DNA of 64,000 bases from Frankia sp. RB7 (lineage in GTDB: Bacteria; Pseudomonadota; Alphaproteobacteria; Rhizobiales; Xanthobacteraceae), in contig JAUEPE010000032.1 in NCBI GenBank assembly GCA_030403585.1, positions 1-64,000 of the forward strand. Direction: 5' to 3'. The first letter of the stretch is position 1; each line of letters begins with the position of its first letter. Both the position numbers and the translations under genes were made by a program. Shown one piece after another: positions 17,524 through 26,716 of the stretch. The notes beneath the pieces are model-generated. The model saw only the letters and a list, made by a program, of their open reading frames with translations. It was not told the origin of the DNA and made no database searches.

Positions 17524-17987
17524 CTAGACCTCGAACAACGCTTCAACGGCCAGGGTGGCCGGCGAACAGGCGGACGACGCACAGGCACTCAACGAACAAG
17601 CACTCAACGAACCCTTGCCGCCGGCTCCGGCACCGCGCATGCCCCCCGACCCTCCACTAGCGCGTTTTTTGGCGGAGTGGAATTCGCCAATGTGAACAAA
17701 ATCACGTGCCTTCAATATTTTAGGCAGGTTTGCGGGCTCAAGGTGCACGGTTTGGCGCTTTCGGCGGCAGGGCTGACGCGAATCTCCATGGCAATCCTGC
17801 TTAGGGGCCATGAAGTTTTGATGATTCCGACCGGACAATGTTCCGTCACGCCTTAAGTCGAAATCAATCTATGGGCGCCGCCGGCCTGTTGAAAGGGGGC
17901 GATCCGCGCATCGCTCGGGGATTTTCCGATCTGCCGAAGGCCCTGCCGGCAAGCCACTGATCCCGATGATCAGGGTGCAGGGCAACA
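17524..17987. other. 464-bp gap without a credible gene
   Basis: No open frame here has plausible composition or a homologue I recognise. Close to the membrane-protein start lies a 13-bp direct repeat GCACTCAACGAAC at 17585-17597 and 17600-17612. The stretch 17680-17860 is less GC-rich than its surroundings and may hold the promoter of the downstream minus-strand gene. Confidence 0.5.
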
Positions 17988-18290
17988 TCACTGAGCGGCC
18001 GCAGGCTGGCTCCGCGAGACCACCCAATAGCGCAGCCATGCACCGATGGTGCAGCCGACCAGATAGCAGGCGAACAGGACCAGGCCGAGGTCGAGCCAGT
18101 AGCCGAAGCGGCCCGGGATCACGTGCGCGAACGAGGCCGCGACCAGGCCCGCGACGAGTACGGCGAGCCAGCACGCCGTCACCTTCGAGGTGCCGTTGCC
18201 GCGCTGGACCACCGAGATCCAGCCCATGCAGAAGCCCAGCAGCACCGAGCCGATCAGCCAGCCCATATGGAACGAGACGAGATAGGGCAT
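17988..18290 (-). CDS. Small integral membrane protein of unknown function
   Basis: The ATG at 18290 gives a 100-residue protein with three apparent membrane spans (about 5-26, 37-58 and 66-92) and a short polar tail. It starts two bases after the OmpA-family gene ends, so it is the second gene of an operon with it. The frame is open upstream to 18527 inside that gene, but the internal ATG fits the gene boundary. I do not recognise the family. Confidence 0.65.
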   Translation of the reverse strand: MPYLVSFHMGWLIGSVLLGFCMGWISVVQRGNGTSKVTACWLAVLVAGLVAASFAHVIPGRFGYWLDLGLVLFACYLVGCTIGAWLRYWVVSRSQPAAAQ

Positions 18291-18292
18291 CG

Positions 18293-19687
18293 TCACCTCA
18301 CCAGAAATTCGATGCGGCGGTTTTGCGCCTTGCCGTCGTCGGTGTCGTTGCCGGCGACGGGCTGCGTGCTGCCGTAACCGACCGCGGTGAAGCGGTCCGC
18401 CGGCAGGCCCGCCTTGACCAGATAGTCGATCACCGCCTGCGCGCGCTTCTCGGAGAGCGCCTGATTGAAGGCATCCTCGCCGTCGGAATCGGTATGGCCT
18501 GCGACCTCGATATTGGTGGTCGGACAACGCAGCGCCGTCTCGATCAGATGATCGAGAATGCCGCCGGAGTCAGGATCGATGTCGGCGCGTTTGGTTGCGA
18601 AGCGGATCTTGCCCTTGGCCAAAAGCTCCGAGAACAATTGCTGGCAGACGGTGCCGTCGACCGGCCCCGCCGCGGGCTTCACCGTGATTTCGGGCTTGTA
18701 CTGCCAGTTCTTCGGAAAGTCCTTGCCGAGGCCGGCGCGGATGTCGTTGGCCGCACCTTCGTACAGCGCATCGCCCGACAGCTTCACCTCGCGATCCGAC
18801 ACCACGAGCGTGCCGGTCGACAGCCGCGACAGCGCGCCGAGCGCTGCGATCACCGCGGTGTTGAAGGAGCCGGGCGCACCGACGCTGGCCTTGAGATTGT
18901 CGACGACCTTCTCCGTGAAGAATTTTCGCGACGCGCTGGTCGCGATCGCGGCATGCACGTTGTTGTCGGGCACGTAGCCGGTCAGCGTCACGGTGGCCGC
19001 GACCGGATCCTTATAGGCCTGGAAGATGTAAGGCGGTGCCTTGATCTCGTTGGCGGCGATCGAGAAGCCTTCGGGCAGGTTCTTCAGCGCAGCCGCAACC
19101 GCTTCGCGGCCGCCGAGGTCGCGCGCCATGCCTGACAGATTGACCTTGGTATCTGTTATCGTGATCTTGCCGTCCTTCAACTTGTCGATCTGGTCGAGCA
19201 GCAGCATCGCGGCCGCCTCGAAACGCGCCGGCGCGCCGCGGGCCAGGCCCATCTGATCGGCGACCTCGGACCCGTTGACCTCCTTGCGGGCGGCTTCGGT
19301 CAGGCGCGCCTTCATCGATGGCAGCGGCGCGGAACCCGACAGCGTCACCCGGACCACGTCGCGCTCGGCGCTCCAGACGAAGGGCTTTGCTTCGGGAGCA
19401 AGGCGGGTCTGGTCATCGACCAGTCGCACGCCGGGAACCATTTCGACCGTGGTCACGGCATCGCGGCGCCCCTCCTCGGAGAAGGCATCCGCGGCCAGGC
19501 TGACGTCACGGCCGTCCACCGCGATCCGGGTCTTGTCCAGGACGGTGTCCTTGAGCGCGGCCGAGCTGCGGGCCGACAGGTCGGCCTCGACCGGCAAGGT
19601 GTTATTCCAGGCCGCAAATCCCCACATGACGGCCAGGGGAATCAACCCTGGCCACCATTTGCCGGCCCACCTGAAAAGCATCTGCAT
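18293..19687 (-). CDS. OmpA-family envelope protein with BON-like repeats
   Basis: Starting at MQMLFRW (19687; MFCLRF at 19723 is an alternative), the protein has about 464 residues. A single N-terminal membrane span (about 8-28, GLIPLAVMWGFAAW) is followed by a long periplasmic region with repeated BON-like segments such as VTLTGYVPDNNVHAAI. A C-terminal OmpA/MotB peptidoglycan-binding domain covers about the last 130 residues, with IEVAGHTDSDG, LSEKRAQAVIDYL and QNRRIEF. It probably tethers the inner membrane to peptidoglycan. The small membrane protein downstream may be its partner. Confidence 0.82.
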   Translation of the reverse strand: MQMLFRWAGKWWPGLIPLAVMWGFAAWNNTLPVEADLSARSSAALKDTVLDKTRIAVDGRDVSLAADAFSEEGRRDAVTTVEMVPGVRLVDDQTRLAPEAKPFVWSAERDVVRVTLSGSAPLPSMKARLTEAARKEVNGSEVADQMGLARGAPARFEAAAMLLLDQIDKLKDGKITITDTKVNLSGMARDLGGREAVAAALKNLPEGFSIAANEIKAPPYIFQAYKDPVAATVTLTGYVPDNNVHAAIATSASRKFFTEKVVDNLKASVGAPGSFNTAVIAALGALSRLSTGTLVVSDREVKLSGDALYEGAANDIRAGLGKDFPKNWQYKPEITVKPAAGPVDGTVCQQLFSELLAKGKIRFATKRADIDPDSGGILDHLIETALRCPTTNIEVAGHTDSDGEDAFNQALSEKRAQAVIDYLVKAGLPADRFTAVGYGSTQPVAGNDTDDGKAQNRRIEFLVR

Positions 19688-19852
19688 TCGACGACCCGAA
19701 CTCTGGAACCGGAGACAAAACAAACCCTTGGCGGGCTGTCAAACCGGAAATGGGGCCCATTCGGGGGCCGAGCGTGGACAATTGGAATAACTTTTTCTTC
19801 AAGGGTCACACCCTAAGTTGAGGGCGGAATGCCCAGGGGCGGCCAGCCGGTC

Positions 19853-20911
19853 ATGAAACAACTCCGTAACAACGTCATTCGCGCCGGGCTGGGAGCACTC
19901 TATTTCAGCGGGGCGCACCATCTGTTGCGCCCGCTGCTGTCGGGTGTCGGCGCCATTTTCATGCTGCACCATGTGCGGCCGGCCCGTCAGGGCGCATTCC
20001 AGCCGAACCGGCATCTCGAGGTTACCCCCGATTTCCTGCGTGCGACGCTGTGCCATTTGCGCTCGCGCGAGATCGACATCGTCAGCATGGACGAGCTGCA
20101 CGAACGGCTGGTGCAGGGCCGCTTCGACCGTCGCATCGCCGCCTTCACCCTCGACGACGGCTACCGCGACAATTGGGAGCACGCCCTGCCGGTGCTGCGC
20201 GAATTTGACGCGCCCGCGACCATCTATGTTGCCAGCGACTTTGCCGAGGGCACCGGACGGCTGTGGTGGGCCGCGCTCGAGTCCGTCATCGCCAGGGCCG
20301 AGCAGGTCGACGTGCAGATCGGCCATTCCGCGCTGCGGCTGGATGCGAGCACGCCAGCGGCGAAGCAGGCGACGTTCGACCGCCTGCACGACTGGCTCCG
20401 CGCCCTTCCGGGCGAGCACGATCTGAAGCGCGAGATCGAAGCGCTGTGCGCCGCGCACGGTGTCGATATCGAAGCGCTGTGCCGCAGCCTCTGCCTGTCC
20501 TGGGACGAGGTGAAACGGCTCGCGGCCGACCCGCTGGTCACGATCGGCGCCCACACCATCAGCCATTGCAATCTCGCCAAGCAGAGCGAGGAGATCGCCG
20601 CACAGGAGATGGCCGTGAGCCGGGTGCGGATCGAGAACATGCTGGAGCGTCCGGTGCTGCATCTCGCCTATCCCTATGGCGACCGCGAAGCTGCAGGTGA
20701 GCGCGAGTTCACCCTGGCCGCATCCGCCGGCTTCAAGACCGCGGTGACGACACGGCCCGGCATGCTGTTCGCCGAGAACGCCGGCCACATGACCGCGCTG
20801 CCGCGCGTCTCGCTCAACGGCAATTACCAGGATGCGCGCATCCTGCCGGTGCTGACCTCGGGCGCCGCGACCGCGATGTGGAACGGCTTTCGCCGGTTTG
20901 CGGCGGCTTGA
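19853..20911 (+). CDS. Polysaccharide deacetylase (NodB-homology) protein
   Basis: The product from MKQLRNN has 352 residues; an ATG at 19829 would add eight. It carries the carbohydrate-esterase-4 motifs FTLDDGYRDNW (catalytic DD near residue 102) and GAHTISHCNL (metal-binding H-x3-H) plus HLAYPYGDRE. No signal peptide is obvious. Such enzymes remove N-acetyl groups from surface polysaccharide or lipid-linked sugars. It is a single gene, divergent from the OmpA-family gene. Confidence 0.85.
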   Translation: MKQLRNNVIRAGLGALYFSGAHHLLRPLLSGVGAIFMLHHVRPARQGAFQPNRHLEVTPDFLRATLCHLRSREIDIVSMDELHERLVQGRFDRRIAAFTLDDGYRDNWEHALPVLREFDAPATIYVASDFAEGTGRLWWAALESVIARAEQVDVQIGHSALRLDASTPAAKQATFDRLHDWLRALPGEHDLKREIEALCAAHGVDIEALCRSLCLSWDEVKRLAADPLVTIGAHTISHCNLAKQSEEIAAQEMAVSRVRIENMLERPVLHLAYPYGDREAAGEREFTLAASAGFKTAVTTRPGMLFAENAGHMTALPRVSLNGNYQDARILPVLTSGAATAMWNGFRRFAAA

Positions 20912-20997
20912 CTGTTGTCCCGACCTTCGCCGCGACAACACCGAGTTGACTCCCCTCCCCGCGGCGCTCAAAACGTCGCAAACCTAAGGGAGGCACC

Positions 20998-21798
20998 ATG
21001 TCCAACGATCTGTTTTCGCTCAAAGGCCGCGTCGCTCTCGTGACCGGCGGCTCGCGCGGCATCGGCAAGATGATCGCGGCCGGATACCTCGGCGCAGGCG
21101 CTGCGAAGGTCTACATCACCGCGCGCAAGGCCGGTCCCTGCGAAGCGACGGCGAAAGAGCTCTCGTCGCAATATGACGGCGAATGCATCGCCCTGCCGAT
21201 CGACATCTCGACCGTCGAAGGTTGCGACAAGCTCGCTTCCGAAATCATCAAGCTCGAGCCGAAGCTCGACATCCTCGTCAACAATGCAGGTGCGGCCTGG
21301 GGCGCGGAGTTCGACGAATTCCCCGAAAGCGGCTGGGACAAGGTGATGGACCTCAACGTCAAGTCGCTGTTCTTCCTGACCAAGGCGCTGGCGAAACCGC
21401 TGCGCGCCGCGGCGTCGCACGAGCGGCCGGCCAAGGTCATCAACATCGCCTCGGTCGACGGCATCTTCGTCAACCCGGGCGAGACCTATTCCTACGCCGC
21501 GAGCAAGGCCGCGGTGATCCATCTGACGCGGCGCATGGCGACCAAGCTGATCAAGGACAACATCAACGTCACCGCGATCGCGCCGGGTGCGTTCAAGTCC
21601 GACATGAACCGCGCCGCCCGCGACCATTCGGACGACGTCGCCAAGCGCATTCCGGCGCGGCGCATCGGCACCGACGAGGACATGGCGGGCGTCGCGATCT
21701 ACCTCGCCTCGCGTGCGGGCGACTACGTCGTCGGCAACACCATCGCGGTCGATGGCGGTGTGGTGTATGCGAATGCGGGATTGGAGATTGCGGGGTAA
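20998..21798 (+). CDS. Short-chain dehydrogenase/reductase
   Basis: The 266-residue classical SDR has the cofactor motif TGGSRGIG (about 16-23), NNAGAAWG, a catalytic Ser (NIASVDG) with Y-x3-K (YAASKAA), and a C-terminal DGGVVYAN. The cofactor loop ITARKAG suggests NADP. It resembles RhlG/FabG-like 3-oxoacyl reductases, but its substrate cannot be told from sequence. The start at 20998 has GGGAGG about 7 bases upstream. Confidence 0.85.
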   Translation: MSNDLFSLKGRVALVTGGSRGIGKMIAAGYLGAGAAKVYITARKAGPCEATAKELSSQYDGECIALPIDISTVEGCDKLASEIIKLEPKLDILVNNAGAAWGAEFDEFPESGWDKVMDLNVKSLFFLTKALAKPLRAAASHERPAKVINIASVDGIFVNPGETYSYAASKAAVIHLTRRMATKLIKDNINVTAIAPGAFKSDMNRAARDHSDDVAKRIPARRIGTDEDMAGVAIYLASRAGDYVVGNTIAVDGGVVYANAGLEIAG

Positions 21799-21837
21799 AC
21801 GCTTGCTGCATGGTCGCGCTGTACGCGACGCGAACAG

Positions 21838-21980
21838 TGCACTCCCTCGCCCCGTTCTTACGGGGAGAGGGTTGGAGTGAGGGGCCTCTCTCCGCGGGAG
21901 AGATAGCGGCTGTACCTGTACCCTCTCACCCGCCGCGCTACGCGCGTCGACCTCTCCCCGCAAGCGGGGAGAGGTTAAGA
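21838..21980. repeat. Palindromic repeat cluster (CCCCGTTCTTACGGGGAGAGG family), copy 1
   Basis: Two hairpins lie between the convergent SDR gene and boxB: CCCCGTTCTTACGGGGAGAG near 21850 and CTCTCCCCGCAAGCGGGGAG near 21955. Another copy with the same building blocks is at 55992-56128, and related blocks are at 53085-53233 and 41283-41308. Confidence 0.75.
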
Positions 21981-21987
21981 AAATTCC

Positions 21988-23433
21988 CTACGACTCGATC
22001 TTCACGTACTCGAAATCACCCGGCTTGTTGTCGATGCCGACCTTCGGCGGCGAGATCCACGACGCGAACACGCCGGTCTCGGTGACGGGCTGCATCAGCG
22101 AGGTGATGAAATCGCCGTCGGCGGTCGAGGGCAGCCAATCGTCCTTGCGCTTGGCCCAAATGGCGTCGTCGATCAGGAGACCATCCGGCGTCGCGTGGAT
22201 GCCCTTGAACTCGCCGATGTGGCGATGGAAGGCAACGTTCGGCAGCTTGAGCTGGAAGTCATAGCCTGCGGTCGAGATCACCTTGTTCCAGCGCAGCATG
22301 CCCTTGACGCAATCCTGGCTGTAATCGTCGCGCAGGCGCATGTTGAGCGCGGTCAGCGCCGGCTCGTCGACCAGCTTGATTTCGCCGTCGACGAATTTGA
22401 GCACCGGATAGGTCGCGTTCTTGAGCTGGTGATCGTCGTCGATCTGCGTCTCGTGATAGCGGCCCTTGATGCCGGTATTGAAGGCGTTGGCCGCGTTGGT
22501 CGAGACTTCCGAGCCGAACAGATCGAGCGACAGCGTGTAGTGCAGGTTCAGCTTCTTCTGGATGGTCGGAAGGTCAATGACGCCGAGCGCGCGGACCTTG
22601 GCGATATCGGTCGGATCAGTGATTCCAGCCTCCTTCATCGCATCGCAAGTGCGCTGCACGACGCGGGTGATACCGGTCTCGCCGACGAACATGTGGTGTG
22701 CTTCTTCGGTCAGCATGAAGCGGCAGGTGCGCGACAGCGGATCGAAACCGGACTGCGCCAGCGAGTGCAGCTGCATCTTGCCGTCGCGGTCGGTGAAATA
22801 AGTGAACATGAAGAAGGACAGCCAGTCCGGCGTCGCCTCGTTGAAGGCGCCCAGCATGCGCGGCGCATCCGCATCACCGGAGCGGCGGCGAAGCAAATCA
22901 TCGGCCTCTTCGCGGCCGTCGCGACCGAAATATTTCTGCAGCAAATAGACCATCGCCCAGAGGTGACGGCCTTCCTCGACATTGACCTGAAACAGGTTGC
23001 GCATGTCGTAGAGCGAGGGCGCGGTCTTGCCGAGATGGCGCTGCTGCTCGACCGAGGCGGGCTCGGTGTCGCCCTGGATCACGATCAGGCGGCGCAGCAT
23101 GGCTCGATATTCGCCGGGGACTTCCTGCCAGGCGGGCTCACCAAAGTGCTCGCCGAAGGGAACGACGCGGTTCTCTTCCTGCGGCGCAAGCAGAATGCCC
23201 CAACGATAATCGGGCATGCGGACATAGTCGAACTTGGCCCAACCGCGCGGATCGACCGAATACGCAGTGCGCAGATAAACCAGCGATTCCTGGAAGCCTT
23301 CCGGCCCCATGTCGCTCCACCAATCCATGTAACCGGGATGCCAGCCTTCGAGCGCCTTCAGCACCTGGCGGTCTTCGGCGAGATTCACGTTGTTCGGAAT
23401 CTTGGTCGAGTAGTCGACGTTCATGATGTTCAT
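21988..23433 (-). CDS. boxB: Benzoyl-CoA 2,3-epoxidase subunit BoxB
   Basis: This 481-residue protein is the di-iron oxygenase that adds one oxygen across benzoyl-CoA to give the 2,3-epoxide. The iron ligands appear as Glu124, Glu154-x2-His157 and Glu243-x2-His246 (in LTEEAHHMFVGETG), matching the BoxB pattern. It normally receives electrons from the reductase BoxA, which is not in this window. boxC lies 114 bp upstream on the same strand. Two alternate starts, ATG at 23433 and 23424, are close together. Confidence 0.93.
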   Translation of the reverse strand: MNIMNVDYSTKIPNNVNLAEDRQVLKALEGWHPGYMDWWSDMGPEGFQESLVYLRTAYSVDPRGWAKFDYVRMPDYRWGILLAPQEENRVVPFGEHFGEPAWQEVPGEYRAMLRRLIVIQGDTEPASVEQQRHLGKTAPSLYDMRNLFQVNVEEGRHLWAMVYLLQKYFGRDGREEADDLLRRRSGDADAPRMLGAFNEATPDWLSFFMFTYFTDRDGKMQLHSLAQSGFDPLSRTCRFMLTEEAHHMFVGETGITRVVQRTCDAMKEAGITDPTDIAKVRALGVIDLPTIQKKLNLHYTLSLDLFGSEVSTNAANAFNTGIKGRYHETQIDDDHQLKNATYPVLKFVDGEIKLVDEPALTALNMRLRDDYSQDCVKGMLRWNKVISTAGYDFQLKLPNVAFHRHIGEFKGIHATPDGLLIDDAIWAKRKDDWLPSTADGDFITSLMQPVTETGVFASWISPPKVGIDNKPGDFEYVKIES

Positions 23434-23546
23434 GGCGCATCTCCCATGTGGGACTAGATTACTAGATCGCTGTCATCGAAGGCTGAGTTCGCGAATAGCG
23501 AATGGTAAGTAGCGAATGAAATTCCCTATTCGCCACGCCCCACCCG

Positions 23547-25235
23547 CTATACTCTTGTCATATCGAATTTCGGCTTCTGTCCGCTGCCGTAGCGGCGCAG
23601 CGCGCCTTCCTCGCCGACGGCGTTGGGGCGCTGGAAGATCCAGTTCTGCCACGCGGTCAGGCGCGAGAAGATTTTTGATTCCATCGTCTCTGGGCCGACG
23701 AAGCGCAGGCTCGCTTCCATGCCGGTGAGACTGTCGGGCGAGAAACTGGCGCGCTCCTCGAGGAACACGCGGACCTCGTCGTCCCAATCGATGTCGTCGA
23801 GCGCGAAGGTGACGAGGCCGAGCTCTTCCGCCTGCTCAGCGTCGAGGCTGGTGCCGCGCGTAGCTTCTGCGCGTTCCACGTCCGCCGGATCGGCCTGGAA
23901 GCGCGACTCCAGCCGCGTCAGGCCGTGGCTCATCGGATACGGACCGAAATTCATCGCCGACAATTCGATCGACGGCGGCGGCTGGTTGTCACCCTGGCGT
24001 GCGCCGATCAGCATGTAGGAGCGGTCGGCGGCGAAGACGAGTTCGGCCAAGGTGCCGGCAAAGCAGGAGCCGGGCTCGACCAGCGTCACCAGCGTGCGCG
24101 AGGTGACGTCGATGCGCTTGAGCACACGCTTCCAGTAGTGGCGAATCTCGTTGACCAGCCAGTGCGCCTTGTTGGCTTCGAGGAAGGCATCGCTGGCGAG
24201 CACATGGGCGCGCTCGCCATGGCTCTTGAACACCAGCATCGCGATCTCGAGCTCGTTGATGCGCAAGTGAAGGATGGCGTCGTCGAGCTCGCGCGCGACT
24301 TGCAGCGGCCAGAACGAAGCACCCCGCGCCATCATGCCGTCGATATCGGCAGGCGGCGCTGCCTCCGGCGCCTTGATCGAGATGGTGACGATGCGCGCCG
24401 CGCGGTCGATGTCGACGGTGACGAACTCGTAGCGCACGCTGGTCTCGTCGATGACGCGCTTGAGCGGCGTCAATGCGACGCCCTTGCCACTGCCGGCGCG
24501 CTTCGAGGCGCCCGCGAATTCCTTGGCGCGCTCGGCGACCTTGGCCTCGAGCTTCGAGTTCGGCGCGATCTCGTCGACAAGGCGCCACTGCACGGCGCGC
24601 TTGCCCTTTACTCCTTCCTCGATAGTGCAGAAGAAATCAGCATGGTCGCGGCGCACCTTGCGCTTATCGACGACGCGGGTGAGACCGCCCGTCCCCGGCA
24701 GCACCGCGAGCAGCGGCACTTCGGGCAGCGCGACGGCGGATGCGCCGTCGTCGGCGAGGATGATGTGGTCGGTCGCGAGCGCCAGCTCATAGCCGCCGCC
24801 GGCGGCCGAGCCGTTCACGACGGTGATGAAACGCTGGCCGGAATTCTCCGAAGAATCTTCCATGCCGTTGCGGGTCTCGTTGGTGAATTTGCAGAAGTTC
24901 ACCTTGTGGGCGTGGGTCGAGCCGGCGAGCATGCGGATGTTGGCACCGGCGCAGAACACGCGGTTCTTGGCCGAGCGCATCACCACGACCTTCACCTCAG
25001 GGTGCTCGAAGCGCAGCCGCTGGACTACGTCGGCGAGTTCGATGTCGACGCCGAGATCATAGGAGTTGAGCTTGAGCAGATAACCCTCGAACAGGCCGCC
25101 ATTCTCGTCGACGTCCATGGTCAGCGTCGCCACGTCACCGTCGACCGCGAGCTTCCAGTGCTTGTAGCGGGACGGTTCGGTCTGGAAATCGATGAATGTC
25201 GCGCCGCCTGCGAGGCGCCGATCTTCCCCGGCCAT
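23547..25235 (-). CDS. boxC: Benzoyl-CoA-dihydrodiol lyase BoxC
   Basis: The start at MAGEDRRLAGG (25235) is preceded by AAGGGTGG; the frame extends to 25277 without other support. The 562-residue product has two crotonase-like domains, the first with the oxyanion-hole region FCAGANIRMLAGSTHAHKV near residue 85 and NGSAAGGGYELAL near 135. It hydrolyses and cleaves 2,3-epoxybenzoyl-CoA to 3,4-dehydroadipyl-CoA semialdehyde and formate. Operator-like TGCA repeats lie just upstream at 25273-25337. Confidence 0.93.
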   Translation of the reverse strand: MAGEDRRLAGGATFIDFQTEPSRYKHWKLAVDGDVATLTMDVDENGGLFEGYLLKLNSYDLGVDIELADVVQRLRFEHPEVKVVVMRSAKNRVFCAGANIRMLAGSTHAHKVNFCKFTNETRNGMEDSSENSGQRFITVVNGSAAGGGYELALATDHIILADDGASAVALPEVPLLAVLPGTGGLTRVVDKRKVRRDHADFFCTIEEGVKGKRAVQWRLVDEIAPNSKLEAKVAERAKEFAGASKRAGSGKGVALTPLKRVIDETSVRYEFVTVDIDRAARIVTISIKAPEAAPPADIDGMMARGASFWPLQVARELDDAILHLRINELEIAMLVFKSHGERAHVLASDAFLEANKAHWLVNEIRHYWKRVLKRIDVTSRTLVTLVEPGSCFAGTLAELVFAADRSYMLIGARQGDNQPPPSIELSAMNFGPYPMSHGLTRLESRFQADPADVERAEATRGTSLDAEQAEELGLVTFALDDIDWDDEVRVFLEERASFSPDSLTGMEASLRFVGPETMESKIFSRLTAWQNWIFQRPNAVGEEGALRRYGSGQKPKFDMTRV

Positions 25236-25272
25236 GGGCCACCCTTGGGTTCGTCTTGATTTTACCGTTAGA

Positions 25273-25286
25273 TGCACAATAATGCA
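25273..25286 (-). promoter_or_regulatory. BoxR-like operator, TGCA-N6-TGCA
   Basis: Two TGCA tetramers (25273-25276 and 25283-25286) are separated by exactly six bases, 38 bp upstream of boxC. BzdR/BoxR regulators of Azoarcus are known to bind TGCA repeats with this spacing. boxR itself is 3 kb away in the same cluster. Confidence 0.65.
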
Positions 25287-25323
25287 TGTTGAACAGCGCG
25301 TCTAGTCTCTAATCGCCGATACA

Positions 25324-25337
25324 TGCACTTTGTTTCA
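25324..25337 (-). promoter_or_regulatory. BoxR-like operator, second boxC site
   Basis: TGCACTTTGTTTCA is the same 14-mer, with one change, as TGCACTTTGTTGCA at 41177-41190 before the ABC transporter operon. It lies between the DUF309 gene stop and boxC, 51 bp from the 25273 site, roughly five helical turns. Confidence 0.65.
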
Positions 25338-25346
25338 TGATGGCAC

Positions 25347-25871
25347 TCAGGACCGGACGATGGCGCTGAGCCCGATCCAGTCGGCCTTGGTGAGTTGGGA
25401 ACGGCCGAGCTTGGCCTGCAGCAAGGCCGTCAGCGCCGGCACCGGAAAGCTCTCGACAAAGCCGTCGCCGGCAGGGGCCGCCTTGCGGGAGGTCAGCGCG
25501 CGCAGCTCGGTGAGCGCATCTCCAAACAGGCGCGCGGCCGAATGCGCCTTCTGCATCCGCAGCCGCAGATTGGCGTTGGCGACAAGGATGCAGGCCCGCA
25601 GCAAAATGCGCTCGCGGCCGCCTTGCGGCGCTGCAGCCCACAACGCCTCCAGCACCTCCTGCGATTCCCAGAAATAGCCACGGTCGTTCAGCGCGAGCCC
25701 ATAGCGCAACGCCGGATGGCGCGCCGGCACGTAGCCGCGGAAGGCTGAGGGCACCAGCGCCTTGGCGATGTCGAGCGTCTCGTAATCAGCATCCAGCTCG
25801 GTCGTCTCGCCCGGCACATAGGCCCATTGCGGCCATGGCAAAGCGCCGCTCGCATGTGAAGGCACATTCAT
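25347..25871 (-). CDS. DUF309-domain protein in the benzoate cluster
   Basis: The 174-residue protein has the DUF309 signature: RHPALRYGLALNDRGYFWESQEVLEALW (about 52-80) with its conserved acidic and Trp positions. The function of DUF309 is unknown; its helical fold is predicted to bind a small ligand or metal. It lies between the hydrolase gene and boxC on the same strand, 18 bp after the former, which suggests an accessory role in benzoyl-CoA breakdown. That role is inference. Confidence 0.75.
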   Translation of the reverse strand: MNVPSHASGALPWPQWAYVPGETTELDADYETLDIAKALVPSAFRGYVPARHPALRYGLALNDRGYFWESQEVLEALWAAAPQGGRERILLRACILVANANLRLRMQKAHSAARLFGDALTELRALTSRKAAPAGDGFVESFPVPALTALLQAKLGRSQLTKADWIGLSAIVRS

Positions 25872-25889
25872 AGATGCGCCTCCGCATGA

Positions 25890-26708
25890 TCATGCGGCGC
25901 GCCCCTGGAGTCCCTGATCGTCGCGCAGGGCCGCTTTTGCAAATTGCTCAATCGCGTCAAGCGTCGCTCCGGGCGCTTCACGATGCGGGGAATGGCCCGC
26001 GTCTGAAATAATTTTCAAATCTACCGGACAATAGCACTCTTCCTGCGCAATTTCGACCTGACGCAGTGTCCCATATTGGTCATCCCTTCCTTGCACGACC
26101 AGGACAGGAACGCGGATATAAGCCAGATATTCCGAAATGTCCCACTCACGGAATTTCGGATCGAGCCAGGCGCCATTCCAGCCGTAGAAGGCATCGTCGA
26201 CGTCCTTGTGCCAGCGCGCGAGTTTTGCCTTGAGATCGGTGGTCTCAAAGGCCGTCTTGATCGCGGCGATGGACTTCGCCGAGATGTCCTCGACGATGAA
26301 GTGCGGCGCGATCAGCGCTATGCCTTGCAGGCGGTGATCCTGATGCGCGCCGGCATAGATCGCCGCGATAGAGGCGCCGTCTGAATGGCCGAGCAGGAGG
26401 CCGCGCTTGAAGGGGATGGCGTCCAGCACTTTCGGCAGCACGTCGAGCGCCTCGCGCTGCATGTAGTCGAGCGGCCGCGGCAGCGCGACAGGGCTCGACT
26501 GGCCGTAGCCCGCGCGCGAATAAACGAAGATGCCGGCGCCGGTCGCTTGCTGGAGCTTTTCCGGAAAATCGTTCCATAGGCCGACGGAGCCGAGGCCCTC
26601 GTGCAGCATGACAATGGTCGGCGCGTCGGCTGATTGCGGCGCGAGCCATTTGTATTCGAGGCGGGCCGCGCCGATGCTGAGGAAGCCGGTGGGGGTGAGG
26701 GTGGTCAT
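25890..26708 (-). CDS. Alpha/beta-hydrolase, box-cluster member
   Basis: Starting at MTTLTPTG (26708), the 272-residue protein has an alpha/beta-hydrolase fold: oxyanion HEGLGSVGLW near residue 36, nucleophile elbow GHSDGAS near 107, acid in VVQGRDDQYGT and final His in SDAGHSPHREAP. It sits between benzoate-CoA ligase (eight bases upstream) and DUF309. It could remove a thioester or ester intermediate of the pathway, comparable to the BoxD-side hydrolases, but no substrate is visible. Confidence 0.82.
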   Translation of the reverse strand: MTTLTPTGFLSIGAARLEYKWLAPQSADAPTIVMLHEGLGSVGLWNDFPEKLQQATGAGIFVYSRAGYGQSSPVALPRPLDYMQREALDVLPKVLDAIPFKRGLLLGHSDGASIAAIYAGAHQDHRLQGIALIAPHFIVEDISAKSIAAIKTAFETTDLKAKLARWHKDVDDAFYGWNGAWLDPKFREWDISEYLAYIRVPVLVVQGRDDQYGTLRQVEIAQEECYCPVDLKIISDAGHSPHREAPGATLDAIEQFAKAALRDDQGLQGRAA

Positions 26709-26716
26709 GCTGACAC

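Noticed and set aside
17524..17838. 104-codon minus-strand frame upstream of the flippase-like gene
   Set aside because: Composition is erratic (Ser/Ala/Cys repeats from a 15-bp duplication) and there is no ribosome binding site.
21838..21980. CRISPR-like repeat
   Set aside because: There are two different hairpins and no regular spacer; copies elsewhere show dispersed palindromic repeats.
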